A stretch of DNA of 8,465 nucleotides from the NCBI GenBank assembly GCA_964533785.1, contig CAZHNG010000296.1:1-8465 (forward strand). The letters run 5' to 3'. The notes under the pieces are model-generated. The model saw nothing but the letters and a program-made list of their open reading frames with translations. It was not told the DNA's origin and did not search any database. The translations under genes were made by a program, and so were the position numbers. Shown in pieces: positions 1-7,262 of this stretch; within the stretch, counting starts at the first letter, position 1; each line of letters starts with the position of its first letter. This DNA comes from JANQRV01 sp964533785 (lineage in GTDB: Bacteria > Bacteroidota > Bacteroidia > Chitinophagales > Saprospiraceae).

Positions 1-1699
1 CGTTAAAACCAATCCACACTTTGGTATTGGTACCGTTTTTTGTTTCGTCGTACAAGGTATAAGGCATTATGTCCGAGCCATAAGTATTGGTGTCCGGATC
101 AAATCTTTGTGACAGCATAAGGTTTCCAGTTGGGCCGACGAAAATACTCGTGTGCCGGCTAATCTTCATGTCAATTTGTATTCTGAGCTGGGTTAATAGG
201 TTCAAATCGTCTGTCCAACGGCCTCTATCTTCATTGATGTGCATACCAACGGCTTCTATGTTTAAAAGAGTATGCCGGTTTAAGAATAAGGCGGTACCGA
301 AACCGTAACCAACACCCCAACTCATTATATTTTGTGAAAACTCCTCGCCAGATTGATCAATAAAGTTTCTGTCATCCCAGCGGGCTCCGATTTGGAAAAT
401 ATTATAAAAAGAATGAGCTCCTAATTTCAAGCCTGCATTCGCAACCAGTGTTTCACTGGCAAATAACTCCACTTTATTATATCCTTTCCGCACGATGTTC
501 AGTAAGCCAATCGGTACGCCGCTCACCGTATCCGCTACGTTAACGATCCCTACCTGCAGTCCTTTCATTTTTTTCGCTACATTGAGAACGGGGCTGATTT
601 GGGCCACATCTACGTCGCCGGCAACATTCATAAATCCGGAGATCTGAGTCTTGATTCTTCCTTGGTTGACATTCAGGATCCCTCCCACCTGTGCTCCGGC
701 CCCCGGTCCGGCTACGTTCAATAAAGTACTGACTTGTAAACCGGTAAATTCTTTGTTCGTGATGTTGGTCAAACCAGCGACCTGAATAGCGGTTGCTTTT
801 TCTGCGTAATTAAAGATACCACTAGCCTGTATCCCCTCTACTTTGCCGTTTGTTACATTGAATAATCCGCTGGCCTGCGTACCGATCACATTTTCATTGA
901 CATGATTGCCTGCCCCCGCAATTTGAACCCCCTTAACGTCATTCTTGATGTGATTAAGAAAACCTCCTACCTCCAAGCCGTCTACTCCGCCATTGGCTCC
1001 CCAAAATAGATTGACCGATACATTATTGGTCATCTCTTTGCTCTTGGTAGCATTGGTACCAACTGAGGGCAAAAGAGATATTTGTGCCAAACGGTTATAA
1101 TCTTCATCTTTCTCGATCTCCTCAGTCATCGATCCTGAAGTAATCGGCTTGAACCGGTCTGTTTCGATCACTACAATACGGTCTCCTCCGGGTACAGAGG
1201 TGATTTTGCGGCCGCCCAACGGGTTAACGTCAGCGTAAGAATACAAAGGTTTGCTTTTTACTTCCTCCCTGCGTTCGGGCTTTTGTTGGTACAGCGGTGT
1301 CTGTTGACGAATTTGCTTTGGTATTTGAGGGGTTCTTATTTGGGTTAGGTATTCCGTTCGTCTTTTCTTTACCGGGGCAGCCTTCAATGCCAGTTGTCCG
1401 CCAATTTTGGCATACTGCAATTGTGCTTTTTCGCATAACTGCTCAATGGCCGTTTCTAAAGGTATCTGATTTACACGTATCCAAACTTTTTGGTGCAGCG
1501 CAATTACATCTTTACTGTAGCTGAAGCGAATACCATATTTCTGATTTAAATCATCCAGGATAAATTCCAATGATTCATTTTGATAGCTAAAACTCACCGT
1601 TTGTTGCAGCGATTGGCTATTAACTACCATCGTATTCGCTACAAAAAAACATACTGTTAATACCAAATTTCGTATCATCTTATGAGAGTGCGTTATCAT
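1..1699 (-). CDS. STN-domain envelope protein with LA_2272-type surface repeats (partial, runs off the window)
   Basis: The frame is open from the ATG at 1699 to base 2 with no stop; the C-terminus lies outside the window. An in-frame ATG at 1678 is an alternative start; I prefer 1699 for its AT-rich upstream, and either gives a signal peptide. Numbered from 1678: hydrophobic leader 3-19, with likely cleavage near the NSQS at 20-23; STN (secretin/TonB short N-terminal) domain about 24-99; basic Gln/Pro/Arg-rich linker 103-145; about eleven G-x-Q-x-x-G-x-x-N repeats at 234-397; then a beta-rich, aromatic-rich region to residue 559 that may be an outer-membrane barrel. STN domains sit in the periplasm and, in FecA-type systems, contact the FecR C-terminus. 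The gene starts 35 bp after the FecR gene, so the two are probably cotranscribed and work together. No TonB-receptor plug is seen after the STN domain. The repeat-family name is from memory of the motif. The ligand is unknown. Confidence 0.85.
   Translation of the reverse strand, partial: MITHSHKMIRNLVLTVCFFVANTMVVNSQSLQQTVSFSYQNESLEFILDDLNQKYGIRFSYSKDVIALHQKVWIRVNQIPLETAIEQLCEKAQLQYAKIGGQLALKAAPVKKRRTEYLTQIRTPQIPKQIRQQTPLYQQKPERREEVKSKPLYSYADVNPLGGRKITSVPGGDRIVVIETDRFKPITSGSMTEEIEKDEDYNRLAQISLLPSVGTNATKSKEMTNNVSVNLFWGANGGVDGLEVGGFLNHIKNDVKGVQIAGAGNHVNENVIGTQASGLFNVTNGKVEGIQASGIFNYAEKATAIQVAGLTNITNKEFTGLQVSTLLNVAGPGAGAQVGGILNVNQGRIKTQISGFMNVAGDVDVAQISPVLNVAKKMKGLQVGIVNVADTVSGVPIGLLNIVRKGYNKVELFASETLVANAGLKLGAHSFYNIFQIGARWDDRNFIDQSGEEFSQNIMSWGVGYGFGTALFLNRHTLLNIEAVGMHINEDRGRWTDDLNLLTQLRIQIDMKISRHTSIFVGPTGNLMLSQRFDPDTNTYGSDIMPYTLYDETKNGTNTKVWIGFN
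488..979 (-). repeat. Protein-level tandem repeats, about eleven units of 14-16 residues
   Basis: Within the STN protein, residues 234-397 (counted from the ATG at 1678) break into units such as GLEVGGFLN, GTQASGLFN, GIQASGIFN, AIQVAGLTN, GAQVGGILN, GLQVGIVN and GVPIGLLN. Each is followed by a 5-7 residue variable polar turn. Gly at position 1, Gln at position 3 and Asn at position 9 are the most constant. The pattern matches the LA_2272 surface repeats known from Leptospira and Bacteroidota and suggests a stacked beta structure. The DNA units have diverged, so this is an old protein repeat and not a recent DNA duplication. Confidence 0.8.
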
Positions 1700-1734
1700 T
1701 TCAATAAAATTGGCTTCTCACTTACGTGGTTTCC

Positions 1735-2751
1735 CTATTTACACCCAGCCCCACTGAGATAATAGGTTGAATCCACTTGTTCAAACTCCAAACCCAGGAT
1801 ATAAATGATATTTTCCATCAAATCTTCAATCTTAGGATCGGGAAACTCTCCTGTAAACGTACATTGAAGGATCGCATCGTTTTCTACCTCAATATCAACT
1901 GCAAAATACCTTTCCATAGCCGTAATTACCGTTTCCATTCTATCATCTTTGAAACTGAGCTTCTTGGTTTTCCAGGACTGTGCATTAATGATCGGATCTT
2001 CCGACAGCTCGACTCTTTCTTGCGGCTTGTCATAAAAACCTGACTGTCCCGCTTCTATCCTGATCTTCGCAGCAGCTGTTTTGGTTGGTTCCAACTCCAC
2101 AATGCCCGTTTCGACAGTTACTTCAATGCGACTTTCACCGGGATAAGCCCTTACGTTAAAGGATGTACCCAAAACCGTTGTCCTTGCTTCTCCGCTGATG
2201 ATAGTAAAGGATTGTCCATCCTTTTTAACGACATCGAAGAAAGCTTCACCTCGCAGGTCTAAGATGCGTTCTTCAAACTCCTCCTCGTAAGAAAGACTGG
2301 AACTTTCATTCAGCCAGATCTGGCTGCCATCGGGTAAAGTATGAGACTTTTGTTCATTAGCTTTGGTTTCTATTAAGACCAAAGCTGTATCGGTGATGGA
2401 AGTACTCACACTCCACCAGTATCCTCCTGCACTTAATAATAAGATAATCGCTGCTGCCACTTTCCACCATACTTTTCTGAATCCAACAACTTTGCCCCTT
2501 TCTTTTGGAGCATTGATATCAATAACATTATCGCCAAGCTTTTCTTCAATTTTCTGCCACGCAAAATCAGTATCAATTGCTATCGGTTCTTCGTAACGCT
2601 CAGAAAGGCTCCATATTTCAACCATTTCGTCAAAGAAAGCTTTATTGACAGGGGAGTCATTCACCCAGTCCATTAATTGTTCTTGTTCGCGAACAGTAAT
2701 ATCCTTCGATAAATACTGTGCTATCAGCTCAGAATATTTAGGATCCTTCAT
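1735..2751 (-). CDS. FecR-family anti-sigma factor (transmembrane regulator)
   Basis: This 338-residue protein has the full Bacteroidota FecR layout. An N-terminal cytoplasmic helical region (1-75) would bind an ECF sigma factor. A single membrane segment lies at about 96-113. The periplasmic FecR domain (about 136-222) carries LPDGSQIWLN, the LRGEAFF motif near 166-172 and VLGTSFNVRAY near 193-203. The C-terminal DUF4974-type domain (about 264-336) begins LSFKDDRMETV and in this family contacts STN domains. The expected role is to hold an ECF sigma factor inactive or poised until a signal arrives through an STN-bearing outer-membrane partner. The next gene encodes such an STN protein, but no ECF sigma gene is present upstream, where one usually sits. 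The length is normal and no key motif is missing. The start is supported by a purine-rich GGAAAGGAAAAC just upstream. Confidence 0.95.
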   Translation of the reverse strand: MKDPKYSELIAQYLSKDITVREQEQLMDWVNDSPVNKAFFDEMVEIWSLSERYEEPIAIDTDFAWQKIEEKLGDNVIDINAPKERGKVVGFRKVWWKVAAAIILLLSAGGYWWSVSTSITDTALVLIETKANEQKSHTLPDGSQIWLNESSSLSYEEEFEERILDLRGEAFFDVVKKDGQSFTIISGEARTTVLGTSFNVRAYPGESRIEVTVETGIVELEPTKTAAAKIRIEAGQSGFYDKPQERVELSEDPIINAQSWKTKKLSFKDDRMETVITAMERYFAVDIEVENDAILQCTFTGEFPDPKIEDLMENIIYILGLEFEQVDSTYYLSGAGCK

Positions 2752-2873
2752 GTTTTCCTTTCCGTTTCTGCTAATTGGATGCTCTTTTTAAGAGGCTACC
2801 CCTATTCCTTATAAAATTTTTTTTGAATAATAGGTAAGCGGATGATCAATAATAAATCGCACTTAGACTTGTT
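2752..2873 (-). promoter_or_regulatory. Probable promoter and 5' leader of the FecR gene
   Basis: This 122-bp gap precedes the FecR gene. On the minus strand it reads an A-run then T-run (AAAAAAAATTTTATAAGG, around 2808-2825), followed by AATAGGGGTAGCC (about 2795-2807) and a small 5-bp hairpin CCTCTTAAAAAGAG (about 2782-2795). From memory, an AT-rich run followed by AGGGGTA is common upstream of FecR genes in Bacteroidota and may be an ECF-dependent promoter or conserved leader. I cannot confirm this from one sequence. A separate promoter here would let FecR and the STN protein be expressed independently of the helix-hairpin-helix gene upstream. Confidence 0.35.
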
Positions 2874-3671
2874 TTAATCAAACAAAGAGGCTGCCCAAAA
2901 AGTGATACTGTACTCCCCGTAATTAATCACAACCGGAAGATCATCAGTAGTGACGGCTTCCGAAAGCACCGCACCGTTCGGAAAGCCTTTAACGAGGTAT
3001 AATTCCAAACGATTGTCCGGGTCAGTGTAATAATCCAGGTATTGGGTACAAGCTTCTTTGATCCGGTCATAAGAAAACCAATTGTCGATATCAAAATGAT
3101 ACCACCAAAGGGCAAAAGCGTGACTGCCCAGTTCGCTGCTTTCGTAAATATCCAGAAAAGCGTTCCTGACAAAGTCTCCGGCCAGGATTGCTGCTCCTCT
3201 GTTGCTTTGTTTTCTTTGCACTACCCTTGTGACGGCTTGAGCGATAAAAGTTTTCACTCCTCCGGGAGATTCGACGACACTATTGAAATCATCTTCGCGT
3301 AACGACTCTTTGAAGTATTCCACTTTCCAATTATCCAGCAGAATATCAGCCTTCAGGTATTCATGAAAAAACTCAGCCGCTGGTTTCCAAAAACTATGAA
3401 TTAAATCGTTTACTTTATCGTGCCCTATCCCTTTTACATCCAATAACTGTTCCAGGTACCGAAACCGATGACCGGGTAATTTTTCTCTGGCTGCCAGTAT
3501 ATTTGCGGCAGCTTTTTCACCAATAGTATAACCTCCGGTGCCATCGTAGAATGGATCGTCCCGGAGTAGTTTGCTATCTGTGATCTCCGTGGGAGAACTC
3601 AAGCGATTCAGAAAATGAAGCACCCGGTCTTCTTGACCTGGCAGAGGTATAAAAGGTAGTTTTTTTGTCAT
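2874..3671 (-). CDS. Helix-hairpin-helix domain protein of unknown function
   Basis: This 265-residue protein has no signal peptide and is probably cytoplasmic. Residues 48-94 resemble the ComEA-type helix-hairpin-helix: YTIGEKAAANILAAR, then FRYLEQLLDVKGIG with the typical hairpin GIG at 81-83, and a following helix. Such motifs usually bind the DNA backbone without sequence specificity, or act as protein-protein modules. Residues 100-265 are a mixed alpha/beta region rich in aromatics (LWWYHFDIDNWFSYD near 189-203) that I do not recognise, and I see no catalytic motif. It lies on the same strand as the FecR gene, 122 bp upstream of it, in the place where an ECF sigma factor is usually found, but it has no sigma-2 or sigma-4 features. 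The ATG at 3671 is supported by the divergent promoter space behind it. The function is unknown. Confidence 0.85.
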   Translation of the reverse strand: MTKKLPFIPLPGQEDRVLHFLNRLSSPTEITDSKLLRDDPFYDGTGGYTIGEKAAANILAAREKLPGHRFRYLEQLLDVKGIGHDKVNDLIHSFWKPAAEFFHEYLKADILLDNWKVEYFKESLREDDFNSVVESPGGVKTFIAQAVTRVVQRKQSNRGAAILAGDFVRNAFLDIYESSELGSHAFALWWYHFDIDNWFSYDRIKEACTQYLDYYTDPDNRLELYLVKGFPNGAVLSEAVTTDDLPVVINYGEYSITFWAASLFD

Positions 3672-3699
3672 GTATCATGATGTTAAAAGGATGGATCAA

Positions 3700-3714
3700 C
3701 CCCGCTTGCCGGGG
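3700..3714. repeat. GC-rich hairpin CCCCG-CTTGC-CGGGG
   Basis: A perfect 5-bp stem, CCCCG paired with CGGGG, closes a CTTGC loop, with AATTTT following on the plus strand. It stands in a divergent intergenic region where no transcript needs to end, so a terminator role is doubtful. It may belong to the neighbouring repeat element or be its own small repeat. Confidence 0.55.
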
Positions 3715-3736
3715 AATTTTGTCTTTGTAGTAAAAA

Positions 3737-3911
3737 TAGACTTTTTCGGTGGGTCATGAACGAGCGAAAGCGAGGCAAATTTTATGCTGAACGAGGCAAA
3801 AAACGCAGGTGATGCCAAAGCATCAGCGTCCCGCAGAAATTGCGGGATTAACGAAGTGCAGCATAAAATTTGCCGCTTGTAGCCGTTTGATGATCCCACC
3901 GAACAAGTCTA
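3737..3911. mobile_element. MITE-like or REP-like inverted-repeat element of about 175 bp
   Basis: The left end TAGACTTTTTCGGTGGG (3737-3753) and the reverse complement of the right end (3895-3911) match at 16 of 17 bases. A second, perfect pair of 16-bp arms, GGCAAATTTTATGCTG at 3774-3789 and its complement at 3859-3874, lies inside. The centre holds two more hairpins: TGATGC/GCATCA (3810-3825, loop CAAA) and TCCCGCA/TGCGGGA (3829-3847). The ends start and finish with TA, which would fit a TA target duplication as made by IS630/Tc1-type transposases, though TA is too short to prove it. No transposase is encoded, so any movement would need one supplied in trans. The fold could equally act as a structured RNA or DNA repeat. 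Open reading frames across it are by-products of the palindrome. Confidence 0.65.
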
Positions 3912-3949
3912 ATGTAATCTTTTTCCGGAATAATCAATAAAACTTCTTT

Positions 3950-4972
3950 ATGAGTTTTAGAATAGTCGTATTATTTTTTGTTTGTTTGTCCAGTTGTCAA
4001 AAAACGGCCAGAAAAGTCAGCCCTGCATTTTACCATTGGCAAACGCATTTTTCGCTGAGTCAGCAGGAAAACCTTTATCTTTCACAAATTGGTGCGGAAA
4101 AGATCTATGTGAAGTTTTTTGATGTAGACTGGGATTTTGGGCGCCGTGCAGCCGTTCCTTTAGCAACCGTTCAATTTGACACGCTAACACTGCCGACTCA
4201 AAGAATAATACCCACCGTTTTTATCACCAATCGTACCTTCCTGAATTTACCGGAAGACAGGGTAGAAATATTGGCGGACAACGTTCATCAAAAACTCAAC
4301 TATTTAATCGCTGATAAAACCGTCGAAGAAGTTCAAATGGATTGTGACTGGACCGCAAAAACGAGGGGCAAGTACTTCCATTTTTTGGAATTATTACAGC
4401 AAAAGGTAAAGCAGGAAAACCGTTTTTTGTCGATTACGATCCGGCTGCATCAATTCAAGTATCCGCAACAAACGGGAATACCTCCCGTCAGTAAAGGGAT
4501 GTTGATGGTGTACAACGTCGGGAAACTTGAAGACTGGTTCGAGCAAAATTCTATACTAACAGAAAAAGGATTAACACCTTACCTCGGGGATTTTAGTAAA
4601 TATCCCTTAGAATTAGATATCGCCTTACCGATTTTTTCCTGGGGAGTTGTTTACCGTGATAGAAAATTGATTAAATTGATCAATAATCTAAGAACAGCTG
4701 ATTTGCAGGATACCAGTATTTTTAAGCAGTTGACAGAAAACAGATTTGAGATTAAGAAAAGTAATTATCTTAATGGATATTATATGTACGCTGGTGACCG
4801 GATCCGTTTGGAAGCTATTTCGCCGTCGTTATTAAACGTCACAGCAGATGTATTAGCCAAAAACGATCCTGCCAATGAGCTGACGGTAGCTTTTTATCAT
4901 CTTGATTCCAGCACTATCAAACATTACCATCATGAGCAAATCCAGGAAATTATCGCTCAATTCGAGCATTAA
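3950..4972 (+). CDS. Predicted lipoprotein with a TIM-barrel-like pattern, function unknown
   Basis: The 340-residue product begins with a short lipoprotein signal: a hydrophobic stretch at 5-13 and the lipobox LSSC, with Cys16 as the likely lipidated residue, so it should be anchored in the envelope. The rest alternates beta strands and helices in the manner of a (beta/alpha)8 barrel: KIYVKFFDVDWD (51-62), IIPTVFI (86-92), VQMDCDWT (128-135), LSITIRLH (160-167), GMLMVYNVG (183-191) and LELDIALPIFSWG (220-232). The acidic QMDCDW motif on a central strand recalls glycoside-hydrolase-like barrels such as GH18 or DUF3142-type proteins, but the GH18 catalytic Glu (DxxDxDxE) is absent, so hydrolase activity is not established. 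It overlaps the next gene by 41 bp, suggesting translational coupling. The start is the first ATG, directly before the signal peptide. Confidence 0.85.
   Translation: MSFRIVVLFFVCLSSCQKTARKVSPAFYHWQTHFSLSQQENLYLSQIGAEKIYVKFFDVDWDFGRRAAVPLATVQFDTLTLPTQRIIPTVFITNRTFLNLPEDRVEILADNVHQKLNYLIADKTVEEVQMDCDWTAKTRGKYFHFLELLQQKVKQENRFLSITIRLHQFKYPQQTGIPPVSKGMLMVYNVGKLEDWFEQNSILTEKGLTPYLGDFSKYPLELDIALPIFSWGVVYRDRKLIKLINNLRTADLQDTSIFKQLTENRFEIKKSNYLNGYYMYAGDRIRLEAISPSLLNVTADVLAKNDPANELTVAFYHLDSSTIKHYHHEQIQEIIAQFEH
4932..4972 (+). other. 41-bp gene overlap, probable translational coupling
   Basis: The start of the helical-repeat gene lies inside the last 14 codons of the lipoprotein gene in a different frame. 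No clear Shine-Dalgarno sequence precedes the ATG at 4932, so ribosomes arriving from the upstream gene may supply initiation. This would tie the amounts of the two envelope proteins together. Confidence 0.6.
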
Positions 4973-7223
4973 GCTTGTCTCTATACTTCTTATAAGCGGA
5001 GTTACAGTTATGTGGTTCTATCCAAACCGGATCCTCATGGGCTGCGGCCCTTTTTACGATTTTGCAGGCTATTCTTTTCTCAACCCCGAAATTATTAATC
5101 CTAAAAAAGGCCTGGCACCTTTTGTACTAAGTATTGATGATATTTCGGAATTTTACGTTGGGCAGACTACCGTAACCCGCATGGACAACTTGCGTGAATG
5201 GAAGGAAAGATTCTGTAACAGACCTGAAATTACCGATATCGATTACCTGGTTTATGCCTCTTCTATTCGCGAACTAGATCAATTGCGGTCTGCCATCCTC
5301 AATAATTCATCCAATATCGGATTTGGGTTAGCGAATAATAGTTTTGCCAGGCATTTAAACAGATACGACTGTGTAGAGACAGTTGACTACCTTATCTATG
5401 CCAAATACTGTGAGCCTTATGTTGTCGCAGAAGAACCCTGGGGCAACCAAACCAAGGATATCGAAATCATGGAAGAGTTGATCGACCAGGGACTGCAAGC
5501 ATTTGAGGAAACCGAATCACACTACATCCGATTGCGCTACGCCTACCAAATTATCCGGCTGGCGCATTATGCGGAACGCTACGAACGCACCCTTGAGTTG
5601 TACGATTATTTGATGCCCAAAATAGATAATGACCCAAGCATTGTAGAGTATTGGATAGACGGTCACCGTGCCGGAGCCATGATGGCCCTGGGGCAAAATG
5701 TTGAAGCTTCTTATATTTTCTCGCGTATTTTTGATAAATGCCCCAGTAAAAGAGAGCAGGCTTTTCGGTCGTTCCAGATTACCTCGGAAGAGGAGTGGCG
5801 TGAATGTCTGCGTTATTGCATGTCTGATCACGAAAGAGCCACGCTGTATGCCATCCGGGCTAATGCGGATCACAGCAATATCGTGGAAGAAATGGAAGCG
5901 ATCTATCGTTTTGAACCGGATAATGAAAACCTGGAACTACTTCTTTTTAAAGAACTAAAAAAGCTTGAAAAAGACCTGTTGGGCCTTTCATTTAATGACG
6001 AACGCGATCAAAACAAACAATTCTTCGATATTCCCAGAGATAATGCCGGGAATATCGTTCTTCATTTACAAGAGTTTGTACAGAAAGCCCTGGAAGAAAA
6101 AAGAGTAAGCCGCCTGGATCTCTGGAAAATCGCAGAAGGTTATCTGGAACTATTAGCAGGTAATTATTACTACGCTGCAAGGACTTTCGCAACTGTCCGT
6201 TCCGAAATTGAAAATGATACATTGAAAGAACAATTGAAAGCTTTTGAAATGGCACTGCGGATCAGTTCACTTAATGACGTTAATGACGAAATTGAACAGG
6301 AGGTAGCCGAATACACTTTCACCCCCACGTTCAGACAACACGAAGATTTCCCGGAATTTTTACGCGATAAACTATCCGTTCTGTACGCACAACAAGGTTA
6401 TCCTGGAAAATCCTTTTTGATCAACCACGAACTACGGGAAATGAAAACCAATCCTTCGATGGATATGATCGATGACCTCTTGATCATTACCGAAAAACCC
6501 CGGCCTAATGCTTTGGAGCGAATGTTGATCAGAGGCCAAAGCGACACGACTACTATCCGCAACGATTTATTAGACATGAAAGCCAGCAATTATTTGAGTT
6601 ACTTTCAGGTAGAAGCAGCACTCAATACTTTTCTGAAAATTCCGGAATCAGAATGGCAGGTCTATGATATCTATTATCCTTATATAATGCGGATCAATGA
6701 TTGTGTAAATTGTCCTTTACCGGATTCTATTCTGACACTTACCAAGGGAGAGCTATTCGAAGAACTCGACCAATTAGAGTTTTTAGCCAAGGCAGAACCT
6801 GATAATGCGGCCAGGTATTATTTTAAGTTGGGACTGGCTTTTTACAATATGACTTATTTTAGTTATGACTGGGATGTTATGGATTATTTTCGAAGCGGAT
6901 CCAGTCTGCCGCGCTTTTCTTACGAAGGGACACTGACCGATGTTATTCCTCATCCTAATTATCCTTTAAATAATCGAGAAAATTTTGATTGTTCACGGGC
7001 ATTGCGATACTTTGAGCTATGTCTTGATTCTACTAATGACCCTGAATTGGGAGCGAAGGCTGCTTTTATGGCCGCCAAGTGTGAAAGGAATGCTTTTTAT
7101 GCCTATGGAACCCCAAGGACTTATGAGTACTTCAATCAACTGATGACCTACTACAACGATACGGATTTTTATGCTGAGATTATTGAAGAGTGCAAGTATT
7201 TTGCGGCCTATGCTTCTAAGTAA
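4932..7223 (+). CDS. Large membrane-anchored helical-repeat (TPR-like) protein, function unknown
   Basis: I choose the ATG at 4932 (763 residues) over an upstream in-frame TTG at 4902, because it puts a short basic head before the membrane segment at about 15-30. A CGPFYDF motif follows at 38-44. LMGC at 35-38 looks somewhat like a lipobox, but it lies past the hydrophobic core. The remainder should face outward and is almost wholly helical, with TPR/alpha-solenoid-like stretches near 195-230 (YAYQIIRLAHYAERYERTLE), 247-271, 396-422 (GYLELLAGNYYYAARTF) and 687-723 (ALRYFELCLDSTNDPELGAK). A CVNC pair at 591-594 and other cysteines would fit disulphides outside the cytoplasm. Helical repeats usually bind proteins, so a scaffold role is plausible; no enzymatic motif is visible. 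The 41-bp overlap with the upstream lipoprotein gene argues that the two act together. The family is one I cannot name. Confidence 0.88.
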   Translation: MSKSRKLSLNSSIKLVSILLISGVTVMWFYPNRILMGCGPFYDFAGYSFLNPEIINPKKGLAPFVLSIDDISEFYVGQTTVTRMDNLREWKERFCNRPEITDIDYLVYASSIRELDQLRSAILNNSSNIGFGLANNSFARHLNRYDCVETVDYLIYAKYCEPYVVAEEPWGNQTKDIEIMEELIDQGLQAFEETESHYIRLRYAYQIIRLAHYAERYERTLELYDYLMPKIDNDPSIVEYWIDGHRAGAMMALGQNVEASYIFSRIFDKCPSKREQAFRSFQITSEEEWRECLRYCMSDHERATLYAIRANADHSNIVEEMEAIYRFEPDNENLELLLFKELKKLEKDLLGLSFNDERDQNKQFFDIPRDNAGNIVLHLQEFVQKALEEKRVSRLDLWKIAEGYLELLAGNYYYAARTFATVRSEIENDTLKEQLKAFEMALRISSLNDVNDEIEQEVAEYTFTPTFRQHEDFPEFLRDKLSVLYAQQGYPGKSFLINHELREMKTNPSMDMIDDLLIITEKPRPNALERMLIRGQSDTTTIRNDLLDMKASNYLSYFQVEAALNTFLKIPESEWQVYDIYYPYIMRINDCVNCPLPDSILTLTKGELFEELDQLEFLAKAEPDNAARYYFKLGLAFYNMTYFSYDWDVMDYFRSGSSLPRFSYEGTLTDVIPHPNYPLNNRENFDCSRALRYFELCLDSTNDPELGAKAAFMAAKCERNAFYAYGTPRTYEYFNQLMTYYNDTDFYAEIIEECKYFAAYASK

Positions 7224-7262
7224 TTTTAACTCGCGACCCGGATCGTAAAAAATACGAATATT

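Larger units (their letters stand above)
3672..3949. other. Intergenic space between divergent genes, largely filled by an inverted-repeat element
   Basis: These 278 bp separate the minus-strand helix-hairpin-helix gene from the plus-strand lipoprotein gene and should contain both promoters. Most of the space is taken by the inverted-repeat element at 3737-3911 and the GC-rich hairpin at 3700-3714. Only about 28 bp on the left and 38 bp on the right are free of these structures, so the element probably lies within or very near the promoters. I see no convincing -33/-7 pair for either gene. Confidence 0.6.

Noticed and set aside
87..308. Plus-strand reading frame opposite the STN protein
   Set aside because: It is antisense to a 560-codon frame with clear protein features. 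The same applies to the small frames at 1297-1524, 1777-2043 and 2363-2596 opposite STN/FecR.
3700..3714. GC-rich hairpin followed by AATTTT as a rho-independent terminator
   Set aside because: The T-run is short and interrupted, and the hairpin lies between divergent gene starts where no transcript is expected to end.
3696..3899. A 67-codon minus-strand reading frame between the divergent genes
   Set aside because: It runs through the arms and hairpins of the inverted-repeat element and its product looks like translated repeat; there is no sign of a gene start.
3886..3917. TTTG (3886) and TAATG (3910) as a promoter for the lipoprotein gene
   Set aside because: The second half fits TAnnTTTG poorly and both halves fall within or at the edge of the inverted repeat, so the match is not convincing.
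4902..4931. TTG at 4902 as the start of the helical-repeat gene
   Set aside because: The ATG at 4932 is a better codon and gives a normal membrane-anchor N-terminus; the extension adds only ten residues without a clear feature.
5517..5873. Minus-strand 118-codon frame inside the helical-repeat gene
   Set aside because: It is a shadow of the plus-strand gene, with no start signal or recognisable motif.
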